Assembly: GCA_963741385.1 (NCBI GenBank)
Contig: CAVUHO010000014.1
Coordinates: 62,001 to 126,000 of the forward strand
Length of the DNA stretch: 64,000 bases
Direction of reading: 5' to 3'
From: Sulfomarinibacter sp963741385
GTDB taxonomy: Bacteria; Acidobacteriota; Thermoanaerobaculia; Thermoanaerobaculales; Sulfomarinibacteraceae
In this document: positions 51,190 to 60,216 of the stretch, in pieces
Position numbering within the stretch: position 1 is the stretch's first letter
How the letters are laid out: each line of letters begins with the position of its first letter
Notes under the pieces: model-generated
The model's database searches: none
What the model saw: the letters and a program-made list of their open reading frames with translations, nothing else
What the model was told of the DNA's origin: nothing
Made by a program: the position numbers and the translations under genes

Positions 51190-53223
51190 ATGAAGAAGTT
51201 GTTGACTGGTGCGTTGTGCCTGCTCGTGATGGTCGCTTGCGGACGGCAAGCCGTCAAAAACGACGTGGTTCTGACCAGCGGCATCGAGCTCGCGAACATG
51301 GACACCACGATCCGGCCGCAGGACGATTTCTTCCGGTACGTCAACGGCACCTGGCTCGCGACCACGGAGATCCCGGCCGATCGCAACAACACCGGCGTCT
51401 TCATGGACCTCCGCGACAAGGCGCGTGAGGACGTGCGCACGATCATCGAGGAGGTGGCGGTAAAAACCGATCTCCAGCCGGGCTCGGATGAGCAGAAGGT
51501 GGCAGACCTCTACAACTCGTTCATGGACACCGAGCGGCTCGAGGAGTTGGGCATGGCGCCGCTCGAGGCCGAGTTGGCGCGGATTGACGCTATCGCCGAC
51601 AAGGACGAGCTCTCCGCCTACTTTGCCGAACTTGCAGTCAACGGCGGTGGTGGGCCGTTCAGCCCCTACGTCACCGTTGACGCGAAGGACTCGACACGGT
51701 ACGCGGTTTACCTGTGGCAGTCAGGGCTCGGGCTGCCGGATCGCGACTACTACTTCAGGGACGACGAGCGGTCGGTTCAGCTGCGCAACGAGTACGTTGC
51801 CCACATCGAAAAGATGTTCTCCCTCGCAGGTTTCGACGACCCGGCCGGGTCGGCGGCGATGCTGATGGCGCTCGAGACCCAGCTTGCCGCCTCCCACTGG
51901 ACAACGGTCGAGAACCGGGACAGCGAGGCCCGCTACAACAAGTTCGCTCTCGACGAGCTTGGCACTCTGGGCAACGGTCTGAACTGGTCGCTCTTCCTCG
52001 AGGCGGCGGGACTCGCCGGCCAGCAGGACCTGATCATCAACCAGCCGAGCTACATCGAGGGCTTCAACACGATCTTCCGGAAGACCTCGCTCGCAGACTG
52101 GAAGACCTTTCTGCGCTGGAACCTGCTGAACAACTACGCTGTGTATCTCGACTCCGCGATCGACGAGCAGAATTTCGAGTTCTACAACCACATCCTCGAA
52201 GGGCAGGAAGAGCAGCGACCGCGCTGGAAGCGCGGCGTCGACGTGGTCAACGGCAGCCTCGGCGAGATCGTCGGCAAGGTCTACGTGAGCCGTTTCTTCC
52301 CACCCGAAGCCAAAGAGCGCATGGTTGCGCTCGTCAACAACCTCCGCGCAGCCTACGGCGAAGCGATCGCCGAGCTCGACTGGATGAGCCCGGAAACGAA
52401 GGCTGCTGCGTTGGTCAAGCTGGAGAAGTTCTCGTCGAAAGTCGGCTATCCGGACAGATGGCAGGACTACTCCGCCCTTGACATCGTTCCCGGCGATCTC
52501 GTTGGCAACATCACGCGCGCCAACCGGTTTCAATGGGCGCTGGACACAGAAAAGCTGGGCGGTCCGATCCGCAAGTGGGAGTGGGTCATGACGCCGCAGA
52601 CGGTCAACGCCGGCTATATGCCGACGATGAACGACATCACGTTCCCGGCCGGGATTCTGCAGCCGCCGTTTTTCAACCTGGCGGCCGACGACGCCATCAA
52701 CTACGGCGCTATCGGAGTGGTCATCGGCCACGAGATGGGCCACGGTTTCGACGACCAGGGATCGAGATACGACGGCGATGGCAACCTCAACAACTGGTGG
52801 ACCGACCAGGACCTCGAGGAGTTCAAGAAGCGGACGGGGTCGCTGGTCGACCAGTTCGCGGCCTTTCAGGTCTTCGACGACCTCAATGTCAATGGCGAGC
52901 TGACCCTGGGCGAGAACATCGGCGACCTCTCGGGGCTGACGATCGCGTACCGGGCCTATCAGATCTCCCTCGACGGCAAGGAGGCGCCGGTGCTCGACGG
53001 CTTCACCGGCGACCAGCGCTTCTTTCTCGGCATCGGTCAGGCATGGAAGTTCAAGGCCACCGACGAGGCGATGCGGAACCGGGTCCAGACCGACCCGCAC
53101 TCGCCGGCGGAGTTCCGGGTCAACGGCCCGCTCCCCAATATGCCGGAGTTCTACGCGGCCTTCGACGTTCAGGAGGGCGACGGTATGTATCTGCCGCCCG
53201 ACCAGCGGGTCAAGATCTGGTAG
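51190..53223 (+). CDS. M13 family zinc metallopeptidase (neprilysin-like) lipoprotein
   Basis: A 677-residue periplasmic lipoprotein (lipobox LVMVACGR, Cys near residue 17). The gluzincin motifs are intact: VVIGHEMGHGFDDQG with HEMGH at residues 514-518, the third zinc ligand Glu in LTLGENIGDLSGLTIAY, and a substrate-binding NAGYMPTMNDITFPAGIL block. The C-terminal NPHS-like VQTDPHSPAEFRVNG segment and a late Trp (KIW at the end) match M13 endopeptidases. GGAGG lies six bases before the ATG at 51190. It cleaves oligopeptides. Confidence 0.95.
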   Translation: MKKLLTGALCLLVMVACGRQAVKNDVVLTSGIELANMDTTIRPQDDFFRYVNGTWLATTEIPADRNNTGVFMDLRDKAREDVRTIIEEVAVKTDLQPGSDEQKVADLYNSFMDTERLEELGMAPLEAELARIDAIADKDELSAYFAELAVNGGGGPFSPYVTVDAKDSTRYAVYLWQSGLGLPDRDYYFRDDERSVQLRNEYVAHIEKMFSLAGFDDPAGSAAMLMALETQLAASHWTTVENRDSEARYNKFALDELGTLGNGLNWSLFLEAAGLAGQQDLIINQPSYIEGFNTIFRKTSLADWKTFLRWNLLNNYAVYLDSAIDEQNFEFYNHILEGQEEQRPRWKRGVDVVNGSLGEIVGKVYVSRFFPPEAKERMVALVNNLRAAYGEAIAELDWMSPETKAAALVKLEKFSSKVGYPDRWQDYSALDIVPGDLVGNITRANRFQWALDTEKLGGPIRKWEWVMTPQTVNAGYMPTMNDITFPAGILQPPFFNLAADDAINYGAIGVVIGHEMGHGFDDQGSRYDGDGNLNNWWTDQDLEEFKKRTGSLVDQFAAFQVFDDLNVNGELTLGENIGDLSGLTIAYRAYQISLDGKEAPVLDGFTGDQRFFLGIGQAWKFKATDEAMRNRVQTDPHSPAEFRVNGPLPNMPEFYAAFDVQEGDGMYLPPDQRVKIW

Positions 53224-53243
53224 TTCATTCGTCGTGAGATCCC

Positions 53244-53271
53244 GGGGGCGCGTCCGTCAGGGCGCGCCCCC
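53244..53271 (+). terminator. Probable terminator after the M13 peptidase gene
   Basis: GGGGGCGCG (53244-53252) pairs perfectly with CGCGCCCCC (53263-53271) across a 10-nt loop, 21 bp after the stop codon. There is no T-tract. Confidence 0.6.
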
Positions 53272-53316
53272 GTGGTGTGCAATGAACGGGTAGAGAAATC
53301 TCGGCGGTCGCGTAGA

Positions 53317-54549
53317 ATGAGTGGAAACGTGAGAGCTTCTTCTCAACTACGCCGCAGATTTGGGCGGTTGTCGGCGGCGGTCGCGGTCGCGCTCTGCCTC
53401 GCCTGCGGAGATCGCGCCCCGGCGGCTTCGGATGTCTCCGACGACCACGTCGTTCACCGGGGGGCTCTGGCCAGGCGCTATCTCCTGACCGGGGCCTTCG
53501 AAGCAGTCGAGGGTGCGCGCATCACCGTCCCGAAGACCCGGGAACACCGGCTCCAGATCGAGTGGCTCGCACCCGATGGCTCCACGGTCGCGGCCGGGGA
53601 TCGGGTGCTCGAGTTCGACAACTCGTCGTTCACCGCCGATCTCGACCAGCAGCGAACCGGCGTCCAGCGCAGCCTGCGCAGCGGGCTCCAGATGCGGGCG
53701 CAGGGTGATGCGTCGCTCAGGGAGGCCGAGGCTTCGGTCGAGCGCGCCCGAATCACCCTCGCCAAGGCCGAACTCGATGCCTCCGTCCCCGAATCGGTTC
53801 GGAGCCGCTACGATCACCGCAACGCCCAACTCGCCCTGTCCCGGGCCAGGGCCGATTACGAAAAGACCGTCGCAGGGCTGCAGTCCACGGCGAAGCGGGT
53901 CGATGCCGATATCCGGATCAACGAGGAACAGCACCGGAAGATCGTCCGCGGGTTGGAGGAGGCCGAAGCGGCGGTCGTCGAGCTTCGTCTGACCGCACCG
54001 CGGGACGGGATCATTGTGGTCGAGAGAAACCCCTGGGAGGATCGTAAGTTCCAGATCGGCGACACGGTGTTTACCGGTTGGATGATCGTCGGCATCCCCG
54101 ACCTCGGGAGCCTCCGCGTCCGCGCTTCTCTGAGCGACGTCGACGACGGCCGCCTGGCGGTCGGCATGCCCACCCGATGCACACCCGATATCGAACCCGA
54201 CCTCCAGCTGACGGGGCGCATCGCCGAAATCACCCCCATCGCCCGCGAACAACAGTGGGCGTCCGAACGACGTGGCTTCGACGTCATCATCGATCTCGAG
54301 CCGGCGGCTACCGACATCGTGTTGGTGCCGGGGATGTCGGTGCGGGTCGAGGTCGAAGCCCCGGGCGAGGAGGGCTTGTTGGTTCCGCGGGGGGCCGTGG
54401 ATCTCTCGTCGTCGCCGCCGCGGGTCCGGCGACCCGACGGTTCCTGGGTAACTGTCCGCCTCGGACCGTGCTCGGTCCAGGACTGCGTCGTGCTCGAAGG
54501 GCTCGAGGAGGGGGAGGGGGTAGCCGCCATCGTGGAGTTCGGGTCGTGA
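53317..54549 (+). CDS. HlyD/RND-type periplasmic adaptor 1 (lipoprotein)
   Basis: A 410-residue membrane-fusion protein with a lipobox-like VALCLACGD near residue 28. The first lipoyl half is RITVPKTREHRLQIEWLAPD, then a long helical hairpin (about 100-215) and the second lipoyl half LTAPRDGIIVVERNPWEDR. The beta-barrel domain follows (GSLRVRASLSDVDDGRLAVG). It links an inner-membrane permease to an outer-membrane channel. It is the first of three consecutive adaptor genes; the stop overlaps the next GTG start by 4 bp. The ATG at 53317 was chosen over an upstream GTG. Confidence 0.87.
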   Translation: MSGNVRASSQLRRRFGRLSAAVAVALCLACGDRAPAASDVSDDHVVHRGALARRYLLTGAFEAVEGARITVPKTREHRLQIEWLAPDGSTVAAGDRVLEFDNSSFTADLDQQRTGVQRSLRSGLQMRAQGDASLREAEASVERARITLAKAELDASVPESVRSRYDHRNAQLALSRARADYEKTVAGLQSTAKRVDADIRINEEQHRKIVRGLEEAEAAVVELRLTAPRDGIIVVERNPWEDRKFQIGDTVFTGWMIVGIPDLGSLRVRASLSDVDDGRLAVGMPTRCTPDIEPDLQLTGRIAEITPIAREQQWASERRGFDVIIDLEPAATDIVLVPGMSVRVEVEAPGEEGLLVPRGAVDLSSSPPRVRRPDGSWVTVRLGPCSVQDCVVLEGLEEGEGVAAIVEFGS

Positions 54550-55751
54550 ACCGTCGGCGGATCATCGCGATCGCCCTCGCCGTTGTCGTGGTGGCGGTAG
54601 TGGCTGCAATAGCATTGGAGAGGGTGAGCCCGCCCACGGGGAGCTTGAGGGTGGAGCGCGGAGATCTCGTGGTCGGGGTCGAGGTCACAGGTACCCTGCG
54701 CGCGGTCGAGTCATCGACCCTCGGTCCGCCGCAGATCCGCGACGTCTGGCAGTTCAAGATCGCCATGATGGCGGCCGAGGGCACCGAGGTCACGACCGGA
54801 CAGCCGATCCTCGCGTTCGACACCTCGGAGCTTCAGCAACGGTTGCAGACCAAACAGGCGGACCTCGACACCGCCCGAACCGAGGTCGAGAAAAAGAAGG
54901 TGGACATGGCGGTTGCCGAGGCCGACGACAGGTTGGCCCGCGCCGGCGTCGAGGCCGGGCTTCGCAAGGCCCGTCTCATGGCTTCGCAGCCGTCTGAGCT
55001 GCAGTCGAGCATCGAGGTCAAAAAGGCGCGGCTCGACCTCGAGCTCGCCGAACTCGAACTGGACCTGGTGCAGCGCAGGATCGAGGCGACCCACCGCGCT
55101 GGCGTCGAGGAGCTGGCGGTGTTGGAGGCGAACCTCGAGCAGGTGGAATCCGAGGTCCGTGAGATCGAGGAGGGCATCGGGAAGATGACCCGGGTCGCCC
55201 CGCGTGACGGCATCGTCATCCACGTCACCGACTGGCGCAACGAAAAGAACAAGGTCGGCGACTCGTGTTCGGTCCGGGACATGGTCCTCGAGATCCCGGA
55301 TCTCGGCCGGATGGAGGCCGATGGGGAGGTGGAGGAGGCCCGTGCCGGGAGAGTGCGTGAAGGCCAGAAGGTCGTGCTGCGGCTCGACGCCTATCCGGAT
55401 CAGGAGTACCGGGGCACCGTCAGTTCGATCTCGCGGGCGGTCCAGGAAAAGAGCTGGCGCAACCCTCTCAAGGTGGTCCGCCTGATCCTTTCGCTCGCCG
55501 AGACCGACCCGGAGAGGATGCGCCCGGGGATGCGGTTCCGCGGAGAGATCGAGGTCGAACGGCTCGCGAACGTGACGATGGTGCCCATCGAGGCGGTGGT
55601 TCGTGCCGGGGGAGAGCCGGTCGCCTTCCGCTACCGGATGGGCAGCTGGCGCCCCGTCGCTCTTGTCCTCGGTCGCCGGAACGCGGAGCAGGTCGAGGTG
55701 CTCGAAGGCCTCGAACCCGGGGATGTGGTGGCACCCGGAGGACGCCTGTGA
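54546..55751 (+). CDS. HlyD/RND-type periplasmic adaptor 2
   Basis: A 401-residue adaptor anchored by an N-terminal helix (about 6-24, IIAIALAVVVVAVVAAIAL). Lipoyl half one is VEVTGTLRAVESSTLGPPQI. The coiled-coil hairpin spans about 105-215 with clear heptads (LDLELAELELDLVQRRIEA), and lipoyl half two is TRVAPRDGIVIHVTDWRNEK. The barrel and membrane-proximal domains close with VEVLEGLEPGDVVAPGG. It is coupled to both neighbours by 4-bp overlaps. Sequence differs enough from adaptors 1 and 3 to exclude a recent duplication. Confidence 0.88.
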   Translation: MNRRRIIAIALAVVVVAVVAAIALERVSPPTGSLRVERGDLVVGVEVTGTLRAVESSTLGPPQIRDVWQFKIAMMAAEGTEVTTGQPILAFDTSELQQRLQTKQADLDTARTEVEKKKVDMAVAEADDRLARAGVEAGLRKARLMASQPSELQSSIEVKKARLDLELAELELDLVQRRIEATHRAGVEELAVLEANLEQVESEVREIEEGIGKMTRVAPRDGIVIHVTDWRNEKNKVGDSCSVRDMVLEIPDLGRMEADGEVEEARAGRVREGQKVVLRLDAYPDQEYRGTVSSISRAVQEKSWRNPLKVVRLILSLAETDPERMRPGMRFRGEIEVERLANVTMVPIEAVVRAGGEPVAFRYRMGSWRPVALVLGRRNAEQVEVLEGLEPGDVVAPGGRL

Positions 55752-57028
55752 AACGACGGTCAATCTTCACGGGTCTGGGGCTGGCGGTCGCGTTGGCTGC
55801 GGTCGCGATCGGGGTTCGTGCCCTCTTGGGGCTGGCGGGCCCCACGGTTCCGACGATGACGGTGGCGGCCGCTCCCTTCAGGGTCCGGGTGGTGGCGGAG
55901 GGCAACCTCTCGGCGGTGCGGAGTACGCCGCTGGTGGCGCCAATGAAACCCCGCATGGCCTTCACCCTGGCCTGGCTTGTGGCAGACGGCACCTTTGTCG
56001 AGGAGGGAGACATTGTCGCCCGTTTCGACGCGAGCCAGCTGGAAAAGGACCGTGAGGACGGGCTTTCCGACCGGAGGATCAGCGAGCACCGGATCTCGAG
56101 CGCCAGGACCAGCCAAGATGTCACGATCGGCAATCTCGATCGCGACGCCGAAGTCGCCGAAGAGGAGTTGGAGGTCGCACGGGAGTTTCAGACGACCGAT
56201 GACCTCGGCTACTCGAAGATGGAGATCATCGAGTCGCAGATCGACACCGAATTGGCCGAGACCCGGGCGGACTACGCGCGGCAGTCACAGCAGATCCAGG
56301 ACGAGCTTGGCGACACCGAGAACGAGCTCCTCGCCATCGATCGGCGCAAGGCCGATATCCGGGTCCAGCAGGCGGTCGACGGGCTCGCCGCCCTCGAGGT
56401 GGCGGCACCGCACAGCGGGATCGTCATGCTCGAACGGGACTGGCGCGGCAATCCAGTTCGGGTGGGGGACATGGTGTGGCCGGGGCGGCCCCTGGGGAGC
56501 ATCCCGGATCTCGACGAAATGCAGGCCGAAGTCTTTGTCCTGGAGGCCGACGCCGGCAATCTTGCGGCCGGACAGAAGGCCACGGTGTGGATCGAAGCGA
56601 GTCCCGAGGTCGCGCACGCGGCAATGGTCAAAAGCGTTGATCCAATGGCCGGCCGCCGCAACCGCCAGGTGCCTGTGCAGTACTTCCGAACCGTGCTCGA
56701 GTTCGAGCACACCGACCGGGAAACCATGAAACCCGGTTCGCGGGTTCGTTCTGAGGTCATTCTCGCGGACCTCGAAAACGCCGTCACCGTTCCCCGCCAG
56801 GCGGTGTGCAGCCTCGATGGAGCAACCGTGGTCTACCGGTGGCGGCGCGGCGGTTTCAAACCGGTCGAGATCGAGCTCGGGCCGGCTGCCCTCGGTCGCG
56901 TCGTCATCGAGTCGGGGCTCGAGGAGGGCGATGTGATCGCGCTCAGGGACCCGACCGCCGCGCACGACACCGCCCGGGGCGATGGCGTGAAACAGTCCGC
57001 ACCTGATCTCCCGGGAGGTCCGGGATGA
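55748..57028 (+). CDS. HlyD/RND-type periplasmic adaptor 3
   Basis: A 426-residue adaptor with an N-terminal anchor (about 8-28) and lipoyl half FRVRVVAEGNLSAVRSTPLV. The helical hairpin runs from about 95 to 205, ending RRKADIRVQQAVDGLAALE, followed by VAAPHSGIVMLERDWRGNP and the barrel domain. The C-terminal VVIESGLEEGDVIALRDP is typical of MacA-like adaptors. The GTG start overlaps adaptor 2; the stop overlaps the permease ATG (ATGA). The three adaptors could form a mixed hexamer (inference). Confidence 0.88.
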   Translation: MKRRSIFTGLGLAVALAAVAIGVRALLGLAGPTVPTMTVAAAPFRVRVVAEGNLSAVRSTPLVAPMKPRMAFTLAWLVADGTFVEEGDIVARFDASQLEKDREDGLSDRRISEHRISSARTSQDVTIGNLDRDAEVAEEELEVAREFQTTDDLGYSKMEIIESQIDTELAETRADYARQSQQIQDELGDTENELLAIDRRKADIRVQQAVDGLAALEVAAPHSGIVMLERDWRGNPVRVGDMVWPGRPLGSIPDLDEMQAEVFVLEADAGNLAAGQKATVWIEASPEVAHAAMVKSVDPMAGRRNRQVPVQYFRTVLEFEHTDRETMKPGSRVRSEVILADLENAVTVPRQAVCSLDGATVVYRWRRGGFKPVEIELGPAALGRVVIESGLEEGDVIALRDPTAAHDTARGDGVKQSAPDLPGGPG

Positions 57029-58257
57029 CGCTCGGCGACGCCCTCCGCAGCGCCTTTGAAAACCTCGCGACCCACAAGCTGCGCTCCGCGCTCACCATGC
57101 TCGGAATGATCTTCGGTGTCGGGGCGGTGATCGCCATGCTGTCCATCGGAGCGGGGGCCGAACGCGAGGCCCTGGCCATGATCGAACGGCTGGGGGTTCG
57201 CAATATCCTGGTGCGTGACGTCGAAATGCGGGACGAGGATCTTCAGGAGGTGCGCGAAACCTCGCTCGGCGTGTCGCCGCGAGACGCCACCGCAATCGCC
57301 GACGCGGTTCCCGGGGTCGAGTTGACCTGCGCGCGGGTCACGGTCGAGCCCTTCAGCGTCCTCGCGGACGGCCACACCGCCAAGGCGACCGCCCACGGGG
57401 TCGGCAGTGCATTTGCCGGTCTCACCCACCTGAGGCTCTCCGAGGGGAGGTTCTTCGACGTCCGGGATGAGGCCGAGCACGCCCAGGTCTGTGTGATCGG
57501 CGAGGCCGTCCGGCGCGACCTCTTCGGCTACGAAGAGGCCATCGGCCGGGCGCTCAAGGTCAACGATCTGTGGCTCGAAGTGGTGGGGGTGCTGGAGGGC
57601 TCGTCGGGCGCTTCCTCGGTCCAGGGGGTGGCCGTGGGCTCGACTGATTCCGATATCTATCTCCCGGTCACCACCGCGATCCGCAAGCTCGATCTGCCGC
57701 CCATCGAGGCCCCGCTCGACGAGATCATCGTCCGGCTCGATGCCGACGCCTCGCCTTCGGAGGCGGCGCGGCTGGTCGACCAGCTCCTCGACCGTCTCCA
57801 CGGCGGCGAGGATGACTACGAGCTGGTGGTTCCGGAGGCGCTCCTCGAACAGAGCCGGAAGACCCAGCGGCTCTTCAACATCGTGATGGGGGCGATTGCC
57901 GGGATCTCGCTGTTGGTGGGGGGCATCGGCATCGCCAATATCATGCTGGCAACGGTCTTCGAACGGACCCGCGAGATCGGGGTGCGGCGTGCGGTGGGCG
58001 CGCGCGAGGTGGACATCCGGACCCTCTTTTTGATGGAGAGTTTCTCGATCAGCGTCCTCGGCGGGCTGGTCGGGGTCGCGATGGGGGTCGTCATCTCGAA
58101 GATCGTCGCCGCATCGGCCGGCTGGTCGACGGTCGTCACCCCGTGGTCCGTGCTGCTGGCATTTGGCGTTTCCATGGCGGTGGGGATCGGTTCGGGGCTG
58201 TATCCAGCTCTGAGGGCGGCGAAGCTCAACCCGATCGATGCCTTGCGGTGGGAGTAG
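57025..58257 (+). CDS. MacB/FtsX-type ABC transporter permease (no ATPase domain)
   Basis: A 410-residue permease with the MacB topology: first helix at about 20-45 (HKLRSALTMLGMIFGVGAVI), a large periplasmic domain (about 50-275), and three C-terminal helices (AIAGISLLVGGIGIANIMLA, then FSISVLGGLVGVAMGVVI and GVSMAVGIGSGLYPALRAA). It lacks the N-terminal ATP-binding domain of MacB. No ATPase gene is in this operon, so it must borrow one encoded elsewhere. With the three adaptors it should form an export or envelope-lipid pump. Confidence 0.92.
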   Translation: MTLGDALRSAFENLATHKLRSALTMLGMIFGVGAVIAMLSIGAGAEREALAMIERLGVRNILVRDVEMRDEDLQEVRETSLGVSPRDATAIADAVPGVELTCARVTVEPFSVLADGHTAKATAHGVGSAFAGLTHLRLSEGRFFDVRDEAEHAQVCVIGEAVRRDLFGYEEAIGRALKVNDLWLEVVGVLEGSSGASSVQGVAVGSTDSDIYLPVTTAIRKLDLPPIEAPLDEIIVRLDADASPSEAARLVDQLLDRLHGGEDDYELVVPEALLEQSRKTQRLFNIVMGAIAGISLLVGGIGIANIMLATVFERTREIGVRRAVGAREVDIRTLFLMESFSISVLGGLVGVAMGVVISKIVAASAGWSTVVTPWSVLLAFGVSMAVGIGSGLYPALRAAKLNPIDALRWE

Positions 58258-58266
58258 AGGTCGCCC

Positions 58267-58650
58267 TCAGACCCCACCGTTCTTGATGAGGTGAGTGATG
58301 ACGCCCGTGATCGTTCCCGGGCTGGCCGCGAACAGGATCAACGGGGTCAGCGACGAGCCCCCGCCGGCTTCTGGAGGCATCCCGCGAAGCATCGTGAAAC
58401 CCATCCACACCAGGACTCCGCCGCCGGCGATCGAGAAGACATCGAGCGAGATCCTGAAGAGCTTGAGGACGCGAGCTCCGAACAACGTGGCCAACTCCAG
58501 GATCACGAAGATCGCGGCCGCCGCTTTGGCGGCATCTGCGAGGCGTTGGGCCCGAGTCCGATTCAACTCGATCGTTTCGAAGATCATTCCGCAGACGGCG
58601 GGGTTGATCAGCGAAAGAACAGTGACGAAGGCCTGGATGTGAAGCGTCAC
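58267..58650 (-). CDS. MarC-family membrane protein, C-terminally truncated
   Basis: A 127-residue protein that matches the N-terminal two thirds of MarC/UPF0056: AFVTVLSLINPAVCGMIFE, then FRISLDVFSIAGGGVLVWMG and SLTPLILFAASPGTITGVIT. It stops after HLIKNGGV, where full-length members (about 200 residues) continue with more helices. About three hydrophobic segments remain. The gene meets the permease gene tail-to-tail with only 9 bp between. It is either a degenerate fragment or a short form. GTG start. Confidence 0.65.
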   Translation of the reverse strand: MTLHIQAFVTVLSLINPAVCGMIFETIELNRTRAQRLADAAKAAAAIFVILELATLFGARVLKLFRISLDVFSIAGGGVLVWMGFTMLRGMPPEAGGGSSLTPLILFAASPGTITGVITHLIKNGGV

Positions 58651-58690
58651 GACGCCGTCTCTCCGCCAGTCGGTGCGCCCGACGGGAAAG

Positions 58691-59137
58691 CTACCTCTTT
58701 GCGGATTCGGCCGCGTTCTTCTGTTTGGCGATCTTTGCGGTGATCGTGTTGCCGAGAACCTCGACGGCCACGGTGACGTCGCCGAAGTTCTTGGAGGTCA
58801 CCACCGGGGTTGCGGCGACCCTCGGCTCCCTTCCTGCGGAGGATCCCGGCGGCAACGGGGTGACCGCAGGAGAAACCCTGATCGGGATGCCCGTTTGGTT
58901 TTCGAAGACCTCGTAACTCGTCTCACCGACCTGGAACCTCACGAAAAAGGTCCCGACCGGGACGTTTTTGAACGTAAAGCTGCCCTGCGCATCGGTGGTG
59001 CCCTGGGCGATGGTGTTGTTGCCTCCGGGCGGCTTTCTGCCGATCTTGACGCTCGCTCCGGGAATCGGTTCGCCCTCGAGCGCGAACGCCGCGGCGCTCG
59101 CGAGCATCAGCACAACAACCGCCAGCATCCTCTTCAT
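58691..59137 (-). CDS. Secreted carboxypeptidase-regulatory-like domain protein
   Basis: A 148-residue protein with a signal peptide (1-19, ending AAAFALEG). One prealbumin-like/CarboxypepD_reg-like domain is present (GEPIPGASVKIGRKPPGG, then GTTDAQGSFTFKNVPVGTFF), followed by a Pro/Ser linker and a Lys/Ala-rich tail. These domains act as beta-sandwich binding modules. AGGGAG precedes the ATG at 59137. Ligand unknown. It is 41 bp upstream of the MarC fragment. Confidence 0.72.
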   Translation of the reverse strand: MKRMLAVVVLMLASAAAFALEGEPIPGASVKIGRKPPGGNNTIAQGTTDAQGSFTFKNVPVGTFFVRFQVGETSYEVFENQTGIPIRVSPAVTPLPPGSSAGREPRVAATPVVTSKNFGDVTVAVEVLGNTITAKIAKQKNAAESAKR

Positions 59138-59241
59138 GAAATCTCCCTTGTTCAGTCTGTGGCAGGAAACCGCGCGCAGGACACCTTCATTCCCCGCCGA
59201 TACCGGAGAATCTCCTGTTCCGCTGTGTCGTCGCGCGCAGG

Positions 59242-60210
59242 TCAGAGCCGCTCCAACTCCTCGAGGACACCGGGAACGGCGGCGGCGAGGGCGCGTCCCA
59301 CGGCGGCGTGGAGGGCGGGGTCGGCAATGCCCGTCCACTCGTCCATGAAGAACTTCTTGATCTCGATGGAGAGCACGCAGACCGAGTCCTGGAATGTGGT
59401 GTTGGCCCAGTGGCCGCAGTGGCCGCCGCGGAAGTTCACGTTTTCGCGCACGTCCAAACGACCGCCGGGGAAATCGAAGTCGGCGACGTCGGCGATGAAG
59501 CGATCGATCACCGGCGCCCACAGGTCGCGGTCAGCCACGTTCCCGGTTCCCACGTTGATCTTGGGAGTCAATGAAGGGTCTGCAAGGGGACCATCGGGGC
59601 CCTCGCGGCGATGGTTGTAGGTGTGAAGGTCGAGGACCACGAAACGGCCGTAGCGATCGACCATGTCGGAGTACAGCCCACCGAGGGCTCGGTAAAAGGC
59701 ATCGTACTGTTCGATCGAGCGCGCCAGGTCCACGTCGGGGATCCCGTCCCTCCACACATCAAGACCCCAGGCTTCCGCCGGAGTGCGATAGACAGCCATA
59801 CCCGGGGGCCGGTTCAGATCCACCTCGAATCGAGAACGTGTACCTACGACCCGGGTCGGGGCGACCTCGGTCCAATCGGCGGTGAATGGATCTTCCTCGC
59901 GCAGTCGGTCTGCCTCGGAGATCGACATCAAATCGAGAACATCCGGACGCACCTCATGGCCGTCGTGAATTGCCGTCGCTACAAGTGGGCCTGAGCCCCT
60001 GTCGATCCACCAGATCGCGCCTGCCACCGGTCCTCCTGTTCGTCTCTGATCGAATATGACTCCGGACGGGGCTTCGCCCCCGGCGGGCCCCTCCGGCCAA
60101 GCGCGAGAGCGTATCTCAACACTATCAAAATTGGTGGGTTTGAGGTGATTGTCCTCTTCGAATGCAGATGCATTCCGGCATCCCGACCCGGGGGAGAGAA
60201 GCCACTTCAC
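59242..60210 (-). CDS. N-formylglutamate-amidohydrolase-like protein
   Basis: A protein of up to 322 residues. The core has the HutG/N-formylglutamate amidohydrolase pattern: LVATAIHDGHEVRPDVL (first zinc His), RFEVDLNRPPGMAVY, RFVVLDLHTYNHRREGPDG (second His block) and a C-terminal IEIKKFFMDEW. It should hydrolyse N-formyl or N-acyl amino acids. The first 45 residues are not conserved and the GTG at 60210 lies at the edge of a repeat array, so the true start may be further inside. No ATG or GTG suits before residue 70. Confidence 0.78.
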   Translation of the reverse strand: MKWLLSPGSGCRNASAFEEDNHLKPTNFDSVEIRSRAWPEGPAGGEAPSGVIFDQRRTGGPVAGAIWWIDRGSGPLVATAIHDGHEVRPDVLDLMSISEADRLREEDPFTADWTEVAPTRVVGTRSRFEVDLNRPPGMAVYRTPAEAWGLDVWRDGIPDVDLARSIEQYDAFYRALGGLYSDMVDRYGRFVVLDLHTYNHRREGPDGPLADPSLTPKINVGTGNVADRDLWAPVIDRFIADVADFDFPGGRLDVRENVNFRGGHCGHWANTTFQDSVCVLSIEIKKFFMDEWTGIADPALHAAVGRALAAAVPGVLEELERL

Positions 60211-60216
60211 GCGCGC

